This document shows, one piece after another, positions 1-11,641 of a stretch of 64,000 nt of DNA. The stretch's first letter is position 1, and each line of letters opens with the position of its first letter. Source of the DNA: Apodemus sylvaticus (lineage: Eukaryota > Chordata > Mammalia > Rodentia > Muridae); assembly GCF_947179515.1 (NCBI RefSeq), contig NC_067482.1, positions 80,088,444-80,152,443 on the forward strand, read 5' to 3'. The notes below the pieces were generated by a model, which worked only from the letters and a program-made list of their open reading frames with translations, did not search any database and was not told the DNA's origin. The position numbers and the translations under genes are program-made.

Positions 1-94
1 ATTTTTTTACCCTGATGTTTATCAATTTACATAGAGAGGGGAGAAATACTCTAGGGAGAAAATTGGGGAAATTAAAAAATATATATATTACTTT

Positions 95-265
95 GCCAGG
101 TTTGGTGGCGCATGATTTTAATTTGTTTTAATCCCACCACTTGGGAGGCAGAGCCAAGCAGATCTGTGAGCTCGCTACCAGCTTAGTCTATAAAGAGAGT
201 TACAGGACAGTCAGGGCCGTCCAGGGAAACCCTGCCTCGGGGAGGGGGGGGACAAAAAAACACAA
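95..265 (+). repeat. B1 SINE, diverged
   Basis: B1 order is recognisable (GGTTTGGTGGCGCA head, TTGGGAGGCAGAG, CCAGGGAAACCCTG end), with an internal duplication of the TTTTAAT segment and a G-run before the A tail. Confidence 0.8.
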
Positions 266-1530
266 AAGGAAAAGTCCTCCTGGAACTCTGTCAGTGGTTC
301 CTCCTTTCCCTCAGCTGGAGCTAACTTCTCACGCAGCATCCAGTCCCTTCCAGGCTCTGCTTCTACCTGACTCTCCATCTCAGCTTCCCACTCCACTCTG
401 ACCTTCCCGTCAGACTCAGACGCTGCCACCTCTGCAAGCAGTGCCCGTGCCTGCCTGCCTGCCTTCGCTCTGCGCTCTTGTGTCCGCGCACAGCCCACAC
501 CCGCGGGCTGCTCGTGCGGGCTCCTTCTGGTGCTGGGCTGCCTGCTCCTGGTGCTCGCATTGCTCCATCCCCATGGTGCAGAGGCTGGAGCTGGTGTCCT
601 GTGGCAGTGATCACAGTGAATGTAATCGCCTGCTTCCTTGCCTGCCGTCTTAGTAAAGATCTCTTAGTCCTTTGCAAGCACTTGCCTGAACTGTGTGTGT
701 CCAGCATCTAGTGAGGTACGTGGTGATGTCTGATAAGTGTCCGGGGAAAGATGAAATGAATGAATGTTCCGTGGCATCCTCATACCATCCCGGTGGAACG
801 GGAAAGCATGACTGTTAGAGGGACTTACGTGCTTCAAGCATCCATGGCTGCTCCCCGTCAGCAGCATGCCTGAGCAGAGTTCTGGGAAGCAGGGAAATGG
901 TAAACCTTCAGTAGAGTTGGCTGATGTTTGGATTGCACACGTGTTGACCAGTTTTAACTTTGGAAACCTCTAATTCTGGGATGGATCCTGTTAGCTAGTG
1001 GGGCTAGAGGCTTGGCTGTGGTTCCGGATTTGAAGCTTCCTTGTGTCTTCAACCTTAGGCTGGATCTCTAATAGGATGGTGTCTAAAGACGGGAGGACCC
1101 TTCTATTTAAGGGTTAGGATAGCTGGTTGACTACAGAAGTTCCAGAGTCCATTAGCTAGGATACCATAGTCACTGGTCCCCCCAGGTTCCATCTGGTCCT
1201 TTTAGTGCACCCTAAGATGACAAAATTCATAGAGAATGATAAAATTGGGGGAATTATACTTCAAAATCTCTTGTTTTACATTCTGTATGTGTGTGCCACT
1301 GGGTACCTGTGCATGACAAATGACAACTCCCAGGACCTGGCTCTCTTGCCGTGGGAGCAGGGATCACACCCAGATTGTCAGGCTTAGCAACAAATGCCTC
1401 TGCCCACGGGGCTCTGTCACCAGCTCTGTTTTGTTTTATTTTTTAGTACTGGGGGATAAACACCAGGAAAATAGACCACCCCTTACCTATATTCCCAATC
1501 CTCAAAAGCTTTTTTAAAAAAAGTTGTGTG

Positions 1531-1705
1531 GGCCGGGCAGTGGTGGCGCACGCCTGTAATCCCAGCACTCTGGGAGGCAGAGGCAGACGGATTTCTGAGT
1601 TCGAGGCCAGCCTGGTCTACCAAGTGAGTTCCAGGACACCCAGGGCTATACAGAGAAACCCTGTCTCGAAAAAACCAAATTCAAAAAAACAAAAAAAAAC
1701 AAACA
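1531..1705 (+). repeat. B1 SINE with 15-bp target-site duplication
   Basis: Full-length B1 from GCCGGGCAGTGG to a long A/C tail. AAAAAAAGTTGTGTG at 1516-1530 is repeated exactly at 1706-1720, a clean L1-type insertion signature. Confidence 0.95.
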
Positions 1706-1724
1706 AAAAAAAGTTGTGTGTATG

Positions 1725-1918
1725 GCTACCTGCATATATGTATGTGCAGCATGTGTGAGTTTGGTCTCAGCTCTTGGAGACCAGAGTAGACCAACAGGAC
1801 CCCTGGGACTAGAGTTACAAACAGTTGTGAGCTGCTATGTAGATATTGGGAACTGAACCCGGGTCCTCTGCAAGAGCAGCAAATGCCTTTAATCCATGGA
1901 ACCGTCTCTCCAAGACCC
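1725..1918 (-). repeat. B3-type SINE, reverse
   Basis: Reads as reverse complement of a tRNA-derived B3: GAGCTGCTATGTAGATATTG, GAACTGAACCCGGGTCCTC, and CGTCTCTCC at the end. Confidence 0.75.
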
Positions 1919-2339
1919 CTTTAAAACCTTTAATTACATTTATTTTGTGTGGGTTCAGTGACACTGTTGCCATGGCCAGTGAGAATCAGAACACAACTTT
2001 TGGAAGAGTGTTCTCTTCTGCCACCATCAGGGTCCCACTCAGGCTCAAACCAGGCTATCAGATAAATAGTTACCCACTGAGCCTCTCCCTGACCCTTTCC
2101 TCAAAGCTTTACAGCCAGTGCTTTGGTGTTTGTTTTAAGTATTTCCCCAGCTATGCTATACACAGGAGTAGACTTGGGCAGCTTATACTTTTAACCACAC
2201 CCTGGTGGCTTTTTAGTGTTTGAGGTAGAAAGACAGTTTTTGTGTCACTAGCTGCTGGTTCTGCTTCCATTTTCATTCTTTATGTAGAACAGTTGGAGTG
2301 CTTGGTGTTATGATTCTGACAACAGAGACTTCCTAAATT

Positions 2340-2425
2340 TACCATTCATCCATCCATTCATCCATTCATTCAGTGTTTATTGAGACCCACTAGAGTCTGG
2401 CACTGGTAGTTAAACATGCCAGAGC
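2340..2425. repeat. (CATT/CATC)n run and MIR-like scrap
   Basis: A short ATTCATCCATC tetranucleotide run leads into TTTATTGAGACC and TGGCACTGG, which resembles the 3' part of an old MIR/L2 element. Family call is weak. Confidence 0.4.
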
Positions 2426-2895
2426 TAGTTTCTGCCATAGTGTTGCTTTCTCTTGGGGAGAGACAGAGCAGAAAGAGAAAACAGATGCCATAATGCAGAA
2501 CTAATAAGGTGTGAGGAAAACAGAAGACAGAGCAGCCAGAACCTGCTCAAATGGACACCTAGCATCTTCAGAGGCTCGTGCATACCTGTGTCAGGATTCC
2601 ACTACGTCAGGGTAAAGCCCACACTTTCAGTGGGGCAAGCTGCTCTTCTGACACTCAGTGCTCAGTCCCATTCAGAGTGTCCTCAATGCCCATCCATGCA
2701 CTCTCCTCAGACGCACCAGGCGCGCGCGCTCCCACTTGTGCTCTGCTGGTGGCATGGTACCTGGGACCTCATACTTGCGAGCTTCTGCTCTGTTTGTTGC
2801 TGAGCCCCATACCTTGCCCCCACCCGTTCCTTTGGTCTGGCTCCTGTTCTCCAAACACTCTTCCCCTCAAGGCGGCCTTCGGTGGCCACTAGCTA

Positions 2896-2899
<4 letters not shown>

Positions 2900-2936
<37 letters not shown>

Positions 2937-2960
2937 TCACTCTCCCTCCCTCCATCCACC
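2900..2960. repeat. (TC)n microsatellite
   Basis: About 30 perfect bases of TC followed by CTCAC and CCTCC variants. Confidence 0.95.
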
Positions 2961-3427
2961 CCCTCCAGCTCTGTCTTTTGTTGTTTTGTTTTTGTTTTAA
3001 TCTTAATCTTGCTTGTCTGCAAAGATTTTTCTTTCCTTCAGTGCACAAAAATGGCTTCCAGGTCATGGTAGGTGCTTGGCAAATGTGTGCACATGTACTG
3101 GAGAGCAGCATTATAAATACCTTCTTAAGTAGTAGATGCAGGGAATGTGTCTTTAAAGTGATGTCATCTAATCTGAGATTTGAAGGATAAATTGGAGCAG
3201 CCATACCCAGGGCAGGAGAGGATAATCCTGGTAGGATCAGCAGGTACAGCGACACTGAGGACCTGATGGTCTGAGATTCTGGAGGACTGGGTGGCGCTTT
3301 CTTTGCAGCCCGTGGCACAGTGCCCCACCTCTTAGGATATGTTCACTCTGAGCCTGCAGGAGCAGGTTATAGCCTGCCTCACTGAAGAAAGGGGCCTGAA
3401 CATGTCTCTCCTCCAGTTTATTATTGT

Positions 3428-3776
3428 CTTAGTTACTTTTCTATTACAATTGTGAAGAAACAGCATGACCAAGGCGATTTATGAAAGAAAGCATTTAATC
3501 TGGGGATACATGTTCCAAAGGCCATCATGGTGGGGAGCATGGCAGAGGCAGGCGTGGACCTTGAGCAGTAGCTGAGCTCACACCTGATCCTCAAGCAGGA
3601 GGTAGACAGAGAGCTAACTGGAAATGATGTGGGCTTTTGAAACCTCAAAGCCTGCCCCTAGTGACACACCTCCTCTAACAGGGCCATACCTCCTAATAGT
3701 TCCCAAATAGCTCTACCAACTGAGGACCAAGCCTTCAAACATCTAAGCCTCTACACTCAAACTACCATAAGTATGT
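3428..3776. repeat. Rodent medium-reiterated repeat, family not assigned
   Basis: Contains the rodent repeat phrases AGTTACTTTTCTATTACAAT, AACAGCATGACCAAGGCGA, GTGACACACCTCCTCTAACA and CATACCTCCTAATAGTTCCC. I recognise it as a common mouse interspersed repeat but will not assert a family name. Confidence 0.65.
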
Positions 3777-3935
3777 TTTTTTTTTTTCTTTTTCTTTATC
3801 CGAGGCAGGGTTTCTCTGTGTGTCCCCAGCTGTCCTGGAACTTACTCTGTATTCCAGGCTGGCCTTGAACTCAGACATCCACCTGCCTCTGTCTCCCAAG
3901 TGCTGGGATTAAAGTCGTGTACCACCACTGCCTGG
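3776..3935 (-). repeat. B1 SINE, reverse, diverged
   Basis: T-rich tail, GGCAGGGTTTCTCTGTGTGT, GTCCTGGAACTTACTCTG, GTGCTGGGATTAAAG, CTGCCTGGC. It abuts the repeat at 3428-3776. Confidence 0.85.
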
Positions 3936-4451
3936 CAAATATGTATTTTTAAGTAATGTTTTGCGTTCCTGAAGATGAATGGAACCTCTGGCTTGTGCGT
4001 GCTAGTCAAATGCTTTGCCACTGAGCTCTCCTTAGTCCGTTTCCCCCGTCGGAGACGATGCCGCCTGGTCCTCTCCTCTGTACCATTTCTTCTCTCTGAT
4101 CATTTTGTTTAACCTTCCACATACTGGTTGTGAAATGAGCTTGGTGGTCTGGCATTTCCCATTTCACAATAGTCAACACTAGTTTAAGACTGGGTTACAA
4201 AACATGAAATCTCCCTAAGAGTTGAGCATTAGTTATCAGTGTGTGCTGAGCTCCTGTTTGCTTGATGTATGAGGTAGGAATACATTAGTGAGCTAATCTA
4301 AGTCCTAGCTCTCATGAAATCTGCATTGTGGAAGAAGAAATAGACACTATAAGTACTGTTTATAATACGTGATACTTCAAAAGAAAAAAATAGGAAAGAG
4401 GGTTAGACAGTGTTGGGGATTGAAGAAGTATACTGCTTTAGATTAAGCAGT

Positions 4452-4735
4452 CAGCTGGCATAATAGTACAAACCTGTTACGCAGCACATGGAGGCTGAGA
4501 CAGAAAGATCATGAATCCCAGGCTATCCTGGGCCACTAGTGAGTCCCAGGCCAGCATGAACTAAATAATAAGACCTTGTCTAAAAATAGATGCATGTGGT
4601 GATGTACACCTTTGATCCCACAACTCCCAAGTATTTGGGAGGCAGAACTCTGTAAGTTCAAGGCCACCCTAGTCTACTAGCAAGTTCTAGGCCAGCCAAA
4701 GCTACATTTTACAACCCTGACTAAAAAAACATTAA
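4452..4735 (+). repeat. Two old B1-like monomers in tandem
   Basis: First (about 4456-4590): GGAGGCTGAGACAGAAAGATC and CCAGGCCAGCATG. Second (about 4591-4735): GATGTACACCTTTGATCCCA and TTTGGGAGGCAG. Both are highly diverged. Confidence 0.6.
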
Positions 4736-4756
4736 TAATAAAAAAACTAATGTAGG

Positions 4757-4868
4757 GCTGGCAGGATAGTTCAATGGATAAAGGCACTTGCCACCATGCC
4801 TGACAGTCTGGATTTGATCCTGCTGGCACTTCACATGGTAGAAGGTGAGAACCAATTTCTAAATTCCT
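4757..4868 (+). repeat. tRNA-derived SINE (B3/B4 type), 3' truncated
   Basis: GGGCTGGCAGGATAGTTCAA, GGCACTTGCCACCATGCCTG and CACATGGTAGAAGG; cut off by the following reverse B1. Confidence 0.65.
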
Positions 4869-5066
4869 AATTTTTTTGTTTTTGTTTTTGTTTTTTTTGT
4901 TTTTGTTTTTGTTTGGATTTGGTTTTTTCGAGACAGGGTTTCACTGTATAGCCCTGGCTGTCCTGGAACTCACTCTGTAGACCAGGCTGGCCTCGAACTC
5001 AGAAATCCGCCTGCCTCAGCCTCCCAGAGTGCTGGGATTACAGGCGTCTGCCTCCACTGCCTGGCT
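4869..5066 (-). repeat. B1 SINE, reverse, near consensus
   Basis: T-rich tail, TCGAGACAGGGTTTCACTGT, full body, GTGCTGGGATTACAGGCG, head CTGCCTGGC. Confidence 0.93.
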
Positions 5067-5403
5067 TTCTAATTTCTCCTAGATGCCCCCTGATCTACAT
5101 ATATATAGTGTATGTGTGTGAGAGAGCGAGGGAGAGCTACAAAATCAAGTACGTGGTCAGAGAAGCTGTAAGAAGAAGGTAACAGCTGGGTCTGTTTCAG
5201 GCCAGCCTGGTCTATATAGTAAGCACCAGAATATCCAGGATTACATAGAGAGGGCTTGTTTTTTTATAAAAAAGGAAAGTGGCGTCAAAAAGAAGGTGGC
5301 GTCTGAACCAAGGCTCAAAAGGAATAAGATCCAAGACATGAAGCTATCCAGAGAAAAAATCTTCCTTGCAAAGTAGACAGTTTGTAGATTAGAAAAGAAG
5401 CCT

Positions 5404-5462
5404 GGGCTGGAGAGGTGGCTCAGTGGTTAAGAGTGGTTCTTGAGGACCTAGGTTGTTGAGTT
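5404..5462 (+). repeat. B2 SINE 5' head only
   Basis: GGGCTGGAGAGGTGGCTCAG and TGGTTAAGAG are the B2 internal promoter (box A) region; the element stops after about 60 bases. Confidence 0.7.
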
Positions 5463-5469
5463 CCCAGAT

Positions 5470-6055
5470 ATGGGGTATGGAGCAGACATGATGAAGTGTA
5501 AAGGTAGCTTTTATTCACCAGGTGTAATTGTTGTTTTGGAGGATTACTGACGAATAATAAGCTCTCCCTTTCTGGCTCTTTCTGAACTCTAGCTGCCTTG
5601 TTCATCTTAGCTGTTGTGGCTCAAACTCCTCTCTGATCTGACTGATTCAATCCTGCTTTTCTTAGCTTCTCACTGAATTGCTCTGCTTGTCCTCAAACTA
5701 GCTCTGGCAATTTGTTTCAATCTTCTGGCTCCTAATTCTCTGGCTTCCTGAACTGCATGAACTCACTGCACTGACTCCCGGTGTCTCCACTCCTGAGGGT
5801 TGGGTGTATCCTACCTCTGACTCATTCTGTTAAATCTTTCTCTCACTCTTCTCTCAGACATCACTTTCAAACATGGCTGCTTCCTTCTACGAACTGACCG
5901 TACCTCCATTGTTTGGGATTAAAGGGATTAAAGGTGTTCCAGCTAGAGAGATTAAACATGTGGCATTCCAGCCAGATCACACAGACCTAGAAGGTCTATG
6001 GATATGAGCCCATGCAAGATCAGCCATATTGTTGTATTTAACTTCCTCTGCAGTC
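5470..6055. repeat. Probable old interspersed repeat, unclassified
   Basis: A CTGGCT/CTCTGA-rich 580-base block between a B2 head and unique sequence, with TTTGGGATTAAAGGGATTAAAGG inside read as short A-rich motifs. It looks like a rodent LTR-like or RMER-type repeat, but no termini could be defined and no coding remnant is visible. Confidence 0.3.
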
Positions 6056-6631
6056 ACGAAACTGAGGTTTCAGTCCTGGAGCCTGTTACACGGATGGTGT
6101 TGGTAGAAAGCGGATGATGAAAACTGCAGGGTAGCACTTTGGGGAGGAAAGACTGCCAGAGGTTAGTTGTGATCTTGTGCAGTTTGAGCCCTTACTAGTT
6201 ACAGAGGCCTTCAAAAGGAGCCATTATCAGTTAGGAGGCGTGGCTAATTGAACTGGGAGTTGCAGTGAGAGGTTGCAAGTGTGAGTTGTCAGAGTGTGGA
6301 TGAGATCTCCAGAGGTAAAATTGTGAAGATGGAGAAGGGGAGAGGATTGGGCCTGAGCCCCTCAGCTCTCCTGTGGAAGGAGAGGAAGAGGCAAAGGAAA
6401 GGAGGAGGCATGGTCTGTAGGGTGGGAGGAGAAAGCAGTGTGAGTTCCTGGCATGCAAGGGGAGAAAATGTCTAGGAGGTGGCATTGCTGGGCAGTGGCA
6501 GATGCCATTTGATATTTGACAAGACGTTTGTGTCCTCTGCGGCAGAGGCCACTGCTCAGCCCTCCAGGGCCATCCCTGAGCCTTTACCTCCTTCTCCAAC
6601 CTCATTTGCTCATCTCTTCTCCCAAGTCTTT

Positions 6632-6730
6632 GTTTTGTGATATGGTCTTGCTGTGTAGCCCAGCCCAGGCCTCAAACTCCATTCCTCTTGGCTCCACTTC
6701 CCAAGTACATGTGTCACCATATTTGGCTTA
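6632..6730 (-). repeat. Old B1 fragment, reverse
   Basis: ATATGGTCTTGCTGTGTAGC, CTCAAACTCC, CACTTCCCAAGTACATGTGT. Confidence 0.6.
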
Positions 6731-7284
6731 GCAGTGGTTTTTTATATATTAAGGACAATAATTGCCCTTGTCACTTACTCCTTAATACATGAGCTTCTTT
6801 GGGCTTGAACATGGTGTTCTCTTGTAGGTGTCCTGGCCCTTGTTTTAAGTGGGGTACCATGACAGTGAAATGAGTTGGAGCCTGCTTCTAGCAGCATTGG
6901 CAGCCCCACTGTTCTCAGGTCCCTGCCTTGTCACACTGCATGCGTTGAGTGAGTGCTCTCCCTGTCACCCGTCTTTCCATAGCTGCCCAGTCTTCACTCA
7001 TGCTCCACGCATCCAGGGCTTTGGTCACAATTGTCTGAAGGGCAGGATCGATCACTCTCCCGTCCTCTGAAATTCTGTCTTTGGCCTACTGTATACAACT
7101 CCCACGTGGCATGGTCCAGCCTACAGTGGTTGACACTCCACACTGTGCCCACTGAATGGATGGCCACAATTCTCCAGGAAGTGTTCCCTTTGGTGTGTGG
7201 GCGCAGAGATTATAATAAGCCTGGTTCTGTGGGCTCTGTTTTTTTTTTTTTCTTAGTTTAATTAACATGAGTTTTGTTCCAAAG

Positions 7285-7444
7285 AAGTACTAATTTATTT
7301 TGTTTTATTTTTTATTATTATTTAGTTTTATTTTCTAAAACAGGGTCTCGCTATGTAGCTCTGACTGTCCTGCAACTCACAGAGATCCACCTGCCTCTGC
7401 CTCCTGAGTGCTGGTCTCAAAGGGGTGTCCACCACCTGCCTGGC
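7285..7444 (-). repeat. B1 SINE, reverse, diverged
   Basis: AACAGGGTCTCGCTATGTAG, CACAGAGATCCACCTGCCTC, CCACCACCTGCCTGGC. Confidence 0.8.
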
Positions 7445-7944
7445 GGGGTTGGTTGTTTTGTTTGGTTTACTAATTCAGAGGATTGTGGCTCTATTGGTAG
7501 ACTAAGGGAAACTGACACCTGATTCTGAAATGAGACTCTTGAGGCTCACTGCTGATGAAGAACTTTTGCTTGCATGTGGTACTTTCCTACCTTTGGGTCC
7601 TTTTCATTTTTAAGCTTTTAATTACTATGAGCCTCAAGAGATGGCTTTGATTAATCAGCTCTCATCCAAATCCCAAGAGACTCATGGCTTGGCAAGCTTA
7701 TGCAGACAGGCTTTTACTAACCATGTTACCAAACCTGATGTTCCTGCTGTTTGAGTAGTAGATGGGGCCTAAAGTTACCTGCTATTCAACACCTGAGGAG
7801 TTCTGCTGGGATATGTAGCAGCCTATATCCTGTACCCTTTAGCTTGACCTGTATCCAGTTCTGCCAAGGCTTCATCAGAGAAGAGTATTTGCCTCCCTGG
7901 GCTGAGTGGACATGTGACCTCCTCCTAAGATAGTGTTAGAGGGT

Positions 7945-8065
7945 GTTGACTCTACTGTTTTCCAGCTGTGTGACTCCAAACAAATGCCTTAACCTCTCTT
8001 GGCCTCTGTTTTCCTTATATGTGAACCTGTGCTATTGTTAAAGTCTTCTTCACAGATATTATGAA
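7945..8065 (+). repeat. MIR SINE remnant
   Basis: Core reads CAGCTGTGTGACTCC, CTTAACCTCTCTTGGCCTC, TTATATGTGAACC, close to the MIR core pattern. An ancient pan-mammalian insertion. Confidence 0.7.
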
Positions 8066-8097
8066 GATGGAATTTTTAATTGATATACTTTTGTTAT

Positions 8098-8235
8098 ATA
8101 GTGTGTGGAAGGCAGAGGACAACTTTACAGGGTTTTTTTCCTCTCTCTACACCACATGGATCCTGGGAGCCAACTCAGTTCATCCGGCTTGGTGGAAAGC
8201 ACCTTTACCAGCTGAACCCTCTTACCAAACCCATG
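8098..8235 (-). repeat. B3/B4-type SINE, reverse, old
   Basis: GGCAGAGGACAACTTTACAG, CACCACATGGATCCTGGGAG and AGCACCTTTACCAGCTGA match a reverse tRNA-derived SINE. Confidence 0.6.
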
Positions 8236-8535
8236 GGACAAAATTTAAAACTCCGTGTGGGGCGTGGCCCACAGTGTGTGTCTGTTTGTCATACTTCTAT
8301 AATCACTGGCTTTGTTCTGTATTTCATGCCAAGCCTGAAGAACATGGAACATTTTCTCATAGTTGCTGAGCTGACTTGAGCCTGTTTGAATGAGTCTGAC
8401 AACCATGTTGTCTCAGAGAAACAGTCTGAAGTGGTTTCTCCACTGACGACTCACCTTTTGGTCTTTGAGTTGGACTTACCTGTTTCCCTGTTTTTAAAAT
8501 GAATTTTTGGCTCACCTATGAGGAACCATTTCTTT

Positions 8536-8732
8536 GTTTGTTTGTTTGTTTTGGATTTGGTTTTTTCAAGACAGGGTTTCTCTGTATAGCCCTGGCTGTC
8601 CTGGAACTTACTTTGTAGACCAGGCTGGCCTCGAACTCAGAAACCTGCCTGCCTCTGCCTCCCAAGTGCTGGGATTAAAGGTGGCGCCGCCGCCACACGC
8701 CCGCCACTGCCACCGCCACCACCACCCAGCTC
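8536..8732 (-). repeat. B1 SINE, reverse, with expanded triplets and 11-bp target duplication
   Basis: ACCATTTCTTT at 8525-8535 repeats at 8733-8743. The body is near consensus, but the B1 head (right end) is expanded into about 50 bases of GCC/CCA/ACC triplets (8685-8730). Confidence 0.92.
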
Positions 8733-9179
8733 ACCATTTCTTTTTTTAAAAGACTCTTTGGTGGAGGGTGTCGGTAGCTCCTGAGTAGAGGGTACGGCAG
8801 TGGATTCAGTCACCAACGCCACTAGAAACACTGAGTAATCAGATGGGGAGAAATGCCTGGAATCCTACTCAGCCTGGGGGGGGGGAGCACAGTTAGGCAG
8901 GGATAAGTGCTGAGGGGACACTGGTGAGATAAGCCCCAGTCTCTGTCCTTGAGACAGCTGGAAGAGCTGAGCACGCTTGATGACCAGAGTGCAGCTCTTC
9001 TGTCTTAGGTGACAGAGTAGTAGACAGCCTCCCCGCTGTGTGTTTCCACGTGTGCCGGAGGAGTGTGTGGATAGTCACATGCTTGCAGAGGCCAGAGGTC
9101 AACTGGGAGGGCTTGTTCCTCAGGGGTTAGCCATCAGGATCTTAGATAGCTTCTCACAGGCCTCACTGAATTAGTCTAG

Positions 9180-9315
9180 TTTGGCTGGTTAGTAAGCCCC
9201 GAGGATCCACCTGGTGGTCACAAGTGTAGCACCAGCTTTCTTACCTGAGTTCTGGAGAACTCAGGTCTTCAGGATTGTTTGGCAAGCACTTTACCTGCTG
9301 AGCTTTCTTCTTGGC
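9180..9315 (-). repeat. B4/RSINE-type element, reverse, old
   Basis: TAAGCCCCGAGGATCCACCT and GGCAAGCACTTTACCTGCTG are typical of this rodent SINE class. Confidence 0.5.
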
Positions 9316-9360
9316 TGAAGAAAGCTCTTTTTCATTACCTTTCTTTCTTAACCTTTCCCC

Positions 9361-9475
9361 TTGCTTTTCTTTTTTTCTGAGACAGGGTCTCACTAGGGAA
9401 TCTAGGCTAACCTGGAACTCCTGACCCTTGTTCCTCAGCCTCCCAAGAGCTAAAATTGCAGGTATGGGCCTCTGC
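9361..9475 (-). repeat. Old B1, reverse
   Basis: CTGAGACAGGGTCTCACTAG, CTAACCTGGAACTCCTGACC, CAGCCTCCCAAGAGCT. Confidence 0.65.
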
Positions 9476-9647
9476 CCATTCTGACTTACCCCTGACTGTC
9501 CCTGAGATCCTTACAGCCAGATATGGCAGGTTTCTGAGCAACTGTCCACAGGACAGGACCGCTGGTCAGTGTCTGGCCTTGTGGACAGTGGAACATTTTC
9601 CACCTCAGAGTATTGTGGTTTTCCTTCCTCCTGAAGACTTAATAAAC

Positions 9648-9742
9648 CAAACATGGTGGTGTGTTACCTGTAATCCTGTCTGCCAGCTGAGGCAAAAGGA
9701 TCATGAGTTTGAGGCTAGTCTGACCTACATAATGGAGTCCTA
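9648..9742 (+). repeat. Old B1-like monomer
   Basis: ACATGGTGGTGTGTTACCTG, TGAGGCAAAAGGATCATGAG. Confidence 0.55.
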
Positions 9743-9744
9743 TT

Positions 9745-10268
9745 TCTTAGTTACTTTTTTATTGCTGTGATAAAACACCATGACCAGAAGCAGCTCGGGG
9801 AGGAAGGTTTTTTGTTTGTTTGTTTGTTTGTTTGTTTGTTTTTTAAAGATTTCTTTATTATATGCAAGTACACTGTAGCTGTCTTCAGACACACCATGTG
9901 GTTGCTGGGATTTGAACTCAGGACCTTTGGAAGAGCAGTCAGTGCTCTTAACCTCTGAGCCATCTCTCCAGCCCCGGAAGGAAGGTTTTATTTCAGTTTA
10001 CAACTCCACAGCACAGTCCAGTGTAAAGGAAGCTAGGGCAGAAGCTGAAGCAGAAGCCACAGAGGCGCGCTGCAGACTGGCTTATTACTCTGCGTGCTTT
10101 CTTCTTCACCCAGGACCACCTGCCCTGGATGGTACCACCCAGAGTGATGTGGGCCCTCCCCCACACAATCATTAATAAGATGTCCTACAGACTTGTCTAC
10201 AGACAATATGGGGAAGCCATTTCCTCAAGCCAACTTCTTAGATATGCTTAGTTTGTGTCAAGTTGACA
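9745..10268. repeat. Rodent medium-reiterated repeat split by a B2
   Basis: ATTGCTGTGATAAAACACCA at the left, then ACAACTCCACAGCACAGTCC, CAGGACCACCTGCCCTGGAT, TGGGCCCTCCC and GTGTCAAGTTGACAAAAAC at the right. Shares its left-end phrase with the element at 3428. Interrupted by the B2 at 9812-9978. Confidence 0.7.
9812..9978 (-). repeat. B2 SINE, reverse, nested, 11-bp target duplication
   Basis: AGGAAGGTTTT at 9801-9811 repeats at 9979-9989. A (GTTT)n tail, the AAGTACACTGTAGCTGTCTT body and the CTGAGCCATCTCTCCAGCCC head are intact; about 40 bases around AGAAGAGGGCATC are deleted. Confidence 0.93.
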
Positions 10269-10739
10269 AAAACAAAACAAAACGAAGCATCAGGATATCC
10301 TGTCTCAAGAATTCAGATCTGTCTGAATTCCCTGGCTGTCCTGGAACAAGTTGTCCTCTTGTTGCATGCACATTTCCAGGGACAGACAAATAAATGTTAA
10401 AAAAAACCCTAAATAAATGGAAAAAGATAATAAGGTTGACTGGCTCTGCCTGGTTGCATGATGAACTTTCCCCTCTTGACCCCTTAGAAAGATATCTCAT
10501 GCATTCACAACGGTCCCATTCTGCTTCCTTTTATTTGACACCGGAAGAACATCCATTGGTGGGGAAACCTTCATTGAGTGTCAAACCAGAACATATGAAA
10601 TGTAATTGACTGGTTTTTAAACTCTGCATTGACCTGTGGGCTGCCTGAGCCCGGGTGAGGGGGGAAAACAAGGGCTTAGTTGAATGAGTCAGGCTCTGCC
10701 CCCAGCTTTCTTCTGTCATCCAATTTCCACCTTCACCTG

Positions 10740-11035
10740 TTGTACAGATTGAAAAATGTGAGGCCAGAGTCCGGAGATTTACCTCCAAAGCCACACAGCT
10801 GTTTGTAGTAAAGCCAGACTCTGGCAGCCATCTTGGCGTTGGTTCAGCCTTGCTGTATCTATTGAAGGTTAGTTACAAAGCCTGTTCCTGGTCTGTCTGT
10901 TGCTTGTCACAGAGTTTGATTGGTTGGGAGCCCTTGGTCTTGTAGCTTCCTTGGGAACCTGCCTTTTCATTCATTGAGCCGGCCAGCATTTGGTGAGTTC
11001 CTGGAATGTGCCAGGCACAGTGGCACCTCACGTTG
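10740..11035 (-). repeat. MIR/L2-like remnants
   Basis: AAGCCACACAGCTGTTTGTA (about 10785) and TTTGGTGAGTTCCTGGAATG followed by TGCCAGGCAC (about 10990) resemble old MIR and L2 pieces. Weak. Confidence 0.4.
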
Positions 11036-11118
11036 TCATGTTGTCATGTTGACAACATTAAACAGAACAGATCTCAAGTTAGAGGCATGAAGAAGGCTCT
11101 GGAGAGGTTGAAGTTACA

Positions 11119-11219
11119 GGTGGATTTCTGAGTTTGAGGCCATCCTGGTCTACAGAGTGAGTTCCAGGACAGCCAGGGCTACACAAAGAAACCCTGTCTC
11201 GGAAAGAAAAAAAAAAAGG
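11119..11219 (+). repeat. B1 SINE, 5' truncated
   Basis: Starts at CAGGTGGATTTCTGAGTTTG and continues near consensus to an A-rich tail; the first third is missing. Confidence 0.85.
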
Positions 11220-11641
11220 AGCGAGTCTAATTCCAGGAGGCCTGTGTCCCTTGCTACAGAGGTAGGAAACTGTGTGGGGCAGGAGAGTTAGAGCTGAGGC
11301 TGCAGACTGTGCATGTTGGTGGAACCAGTGATAGGAACAAGTGCACCAACCATACATCTAAGCTGCGTTATGTTAGAATGGGTGATGTGTACACACAGCA
11401 CAGAGTTTCAGAGTTTCCACGTTAGAGCGGTGGGGAGAAGAGCCTGTCTCACCCATTCCTCAGTCACCCAGCCTCCTTTCTGGAAGGAACCACTGATAAC
11501 TGTTCTGTCCTTTTAAGGACAGCAAATGCACTTGCAAACTTGAAATATACTTGGCATCTTTTATGGCGACCCTGGTGTGCTTTGTGTGATTTCCACTTGC
11601 TTTCCCAGTGACTGTCTTTGATAGCTGTGGCAAAGGCATGT

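Noticed and set aside
9807..9978. tRNA-like box A and box B sequences in B2/B3 copies as tRNA genes
   Set aside because: They are part of SINEs with A-rich tails and target duplications; no cloverleaf with acceptor stem was found.
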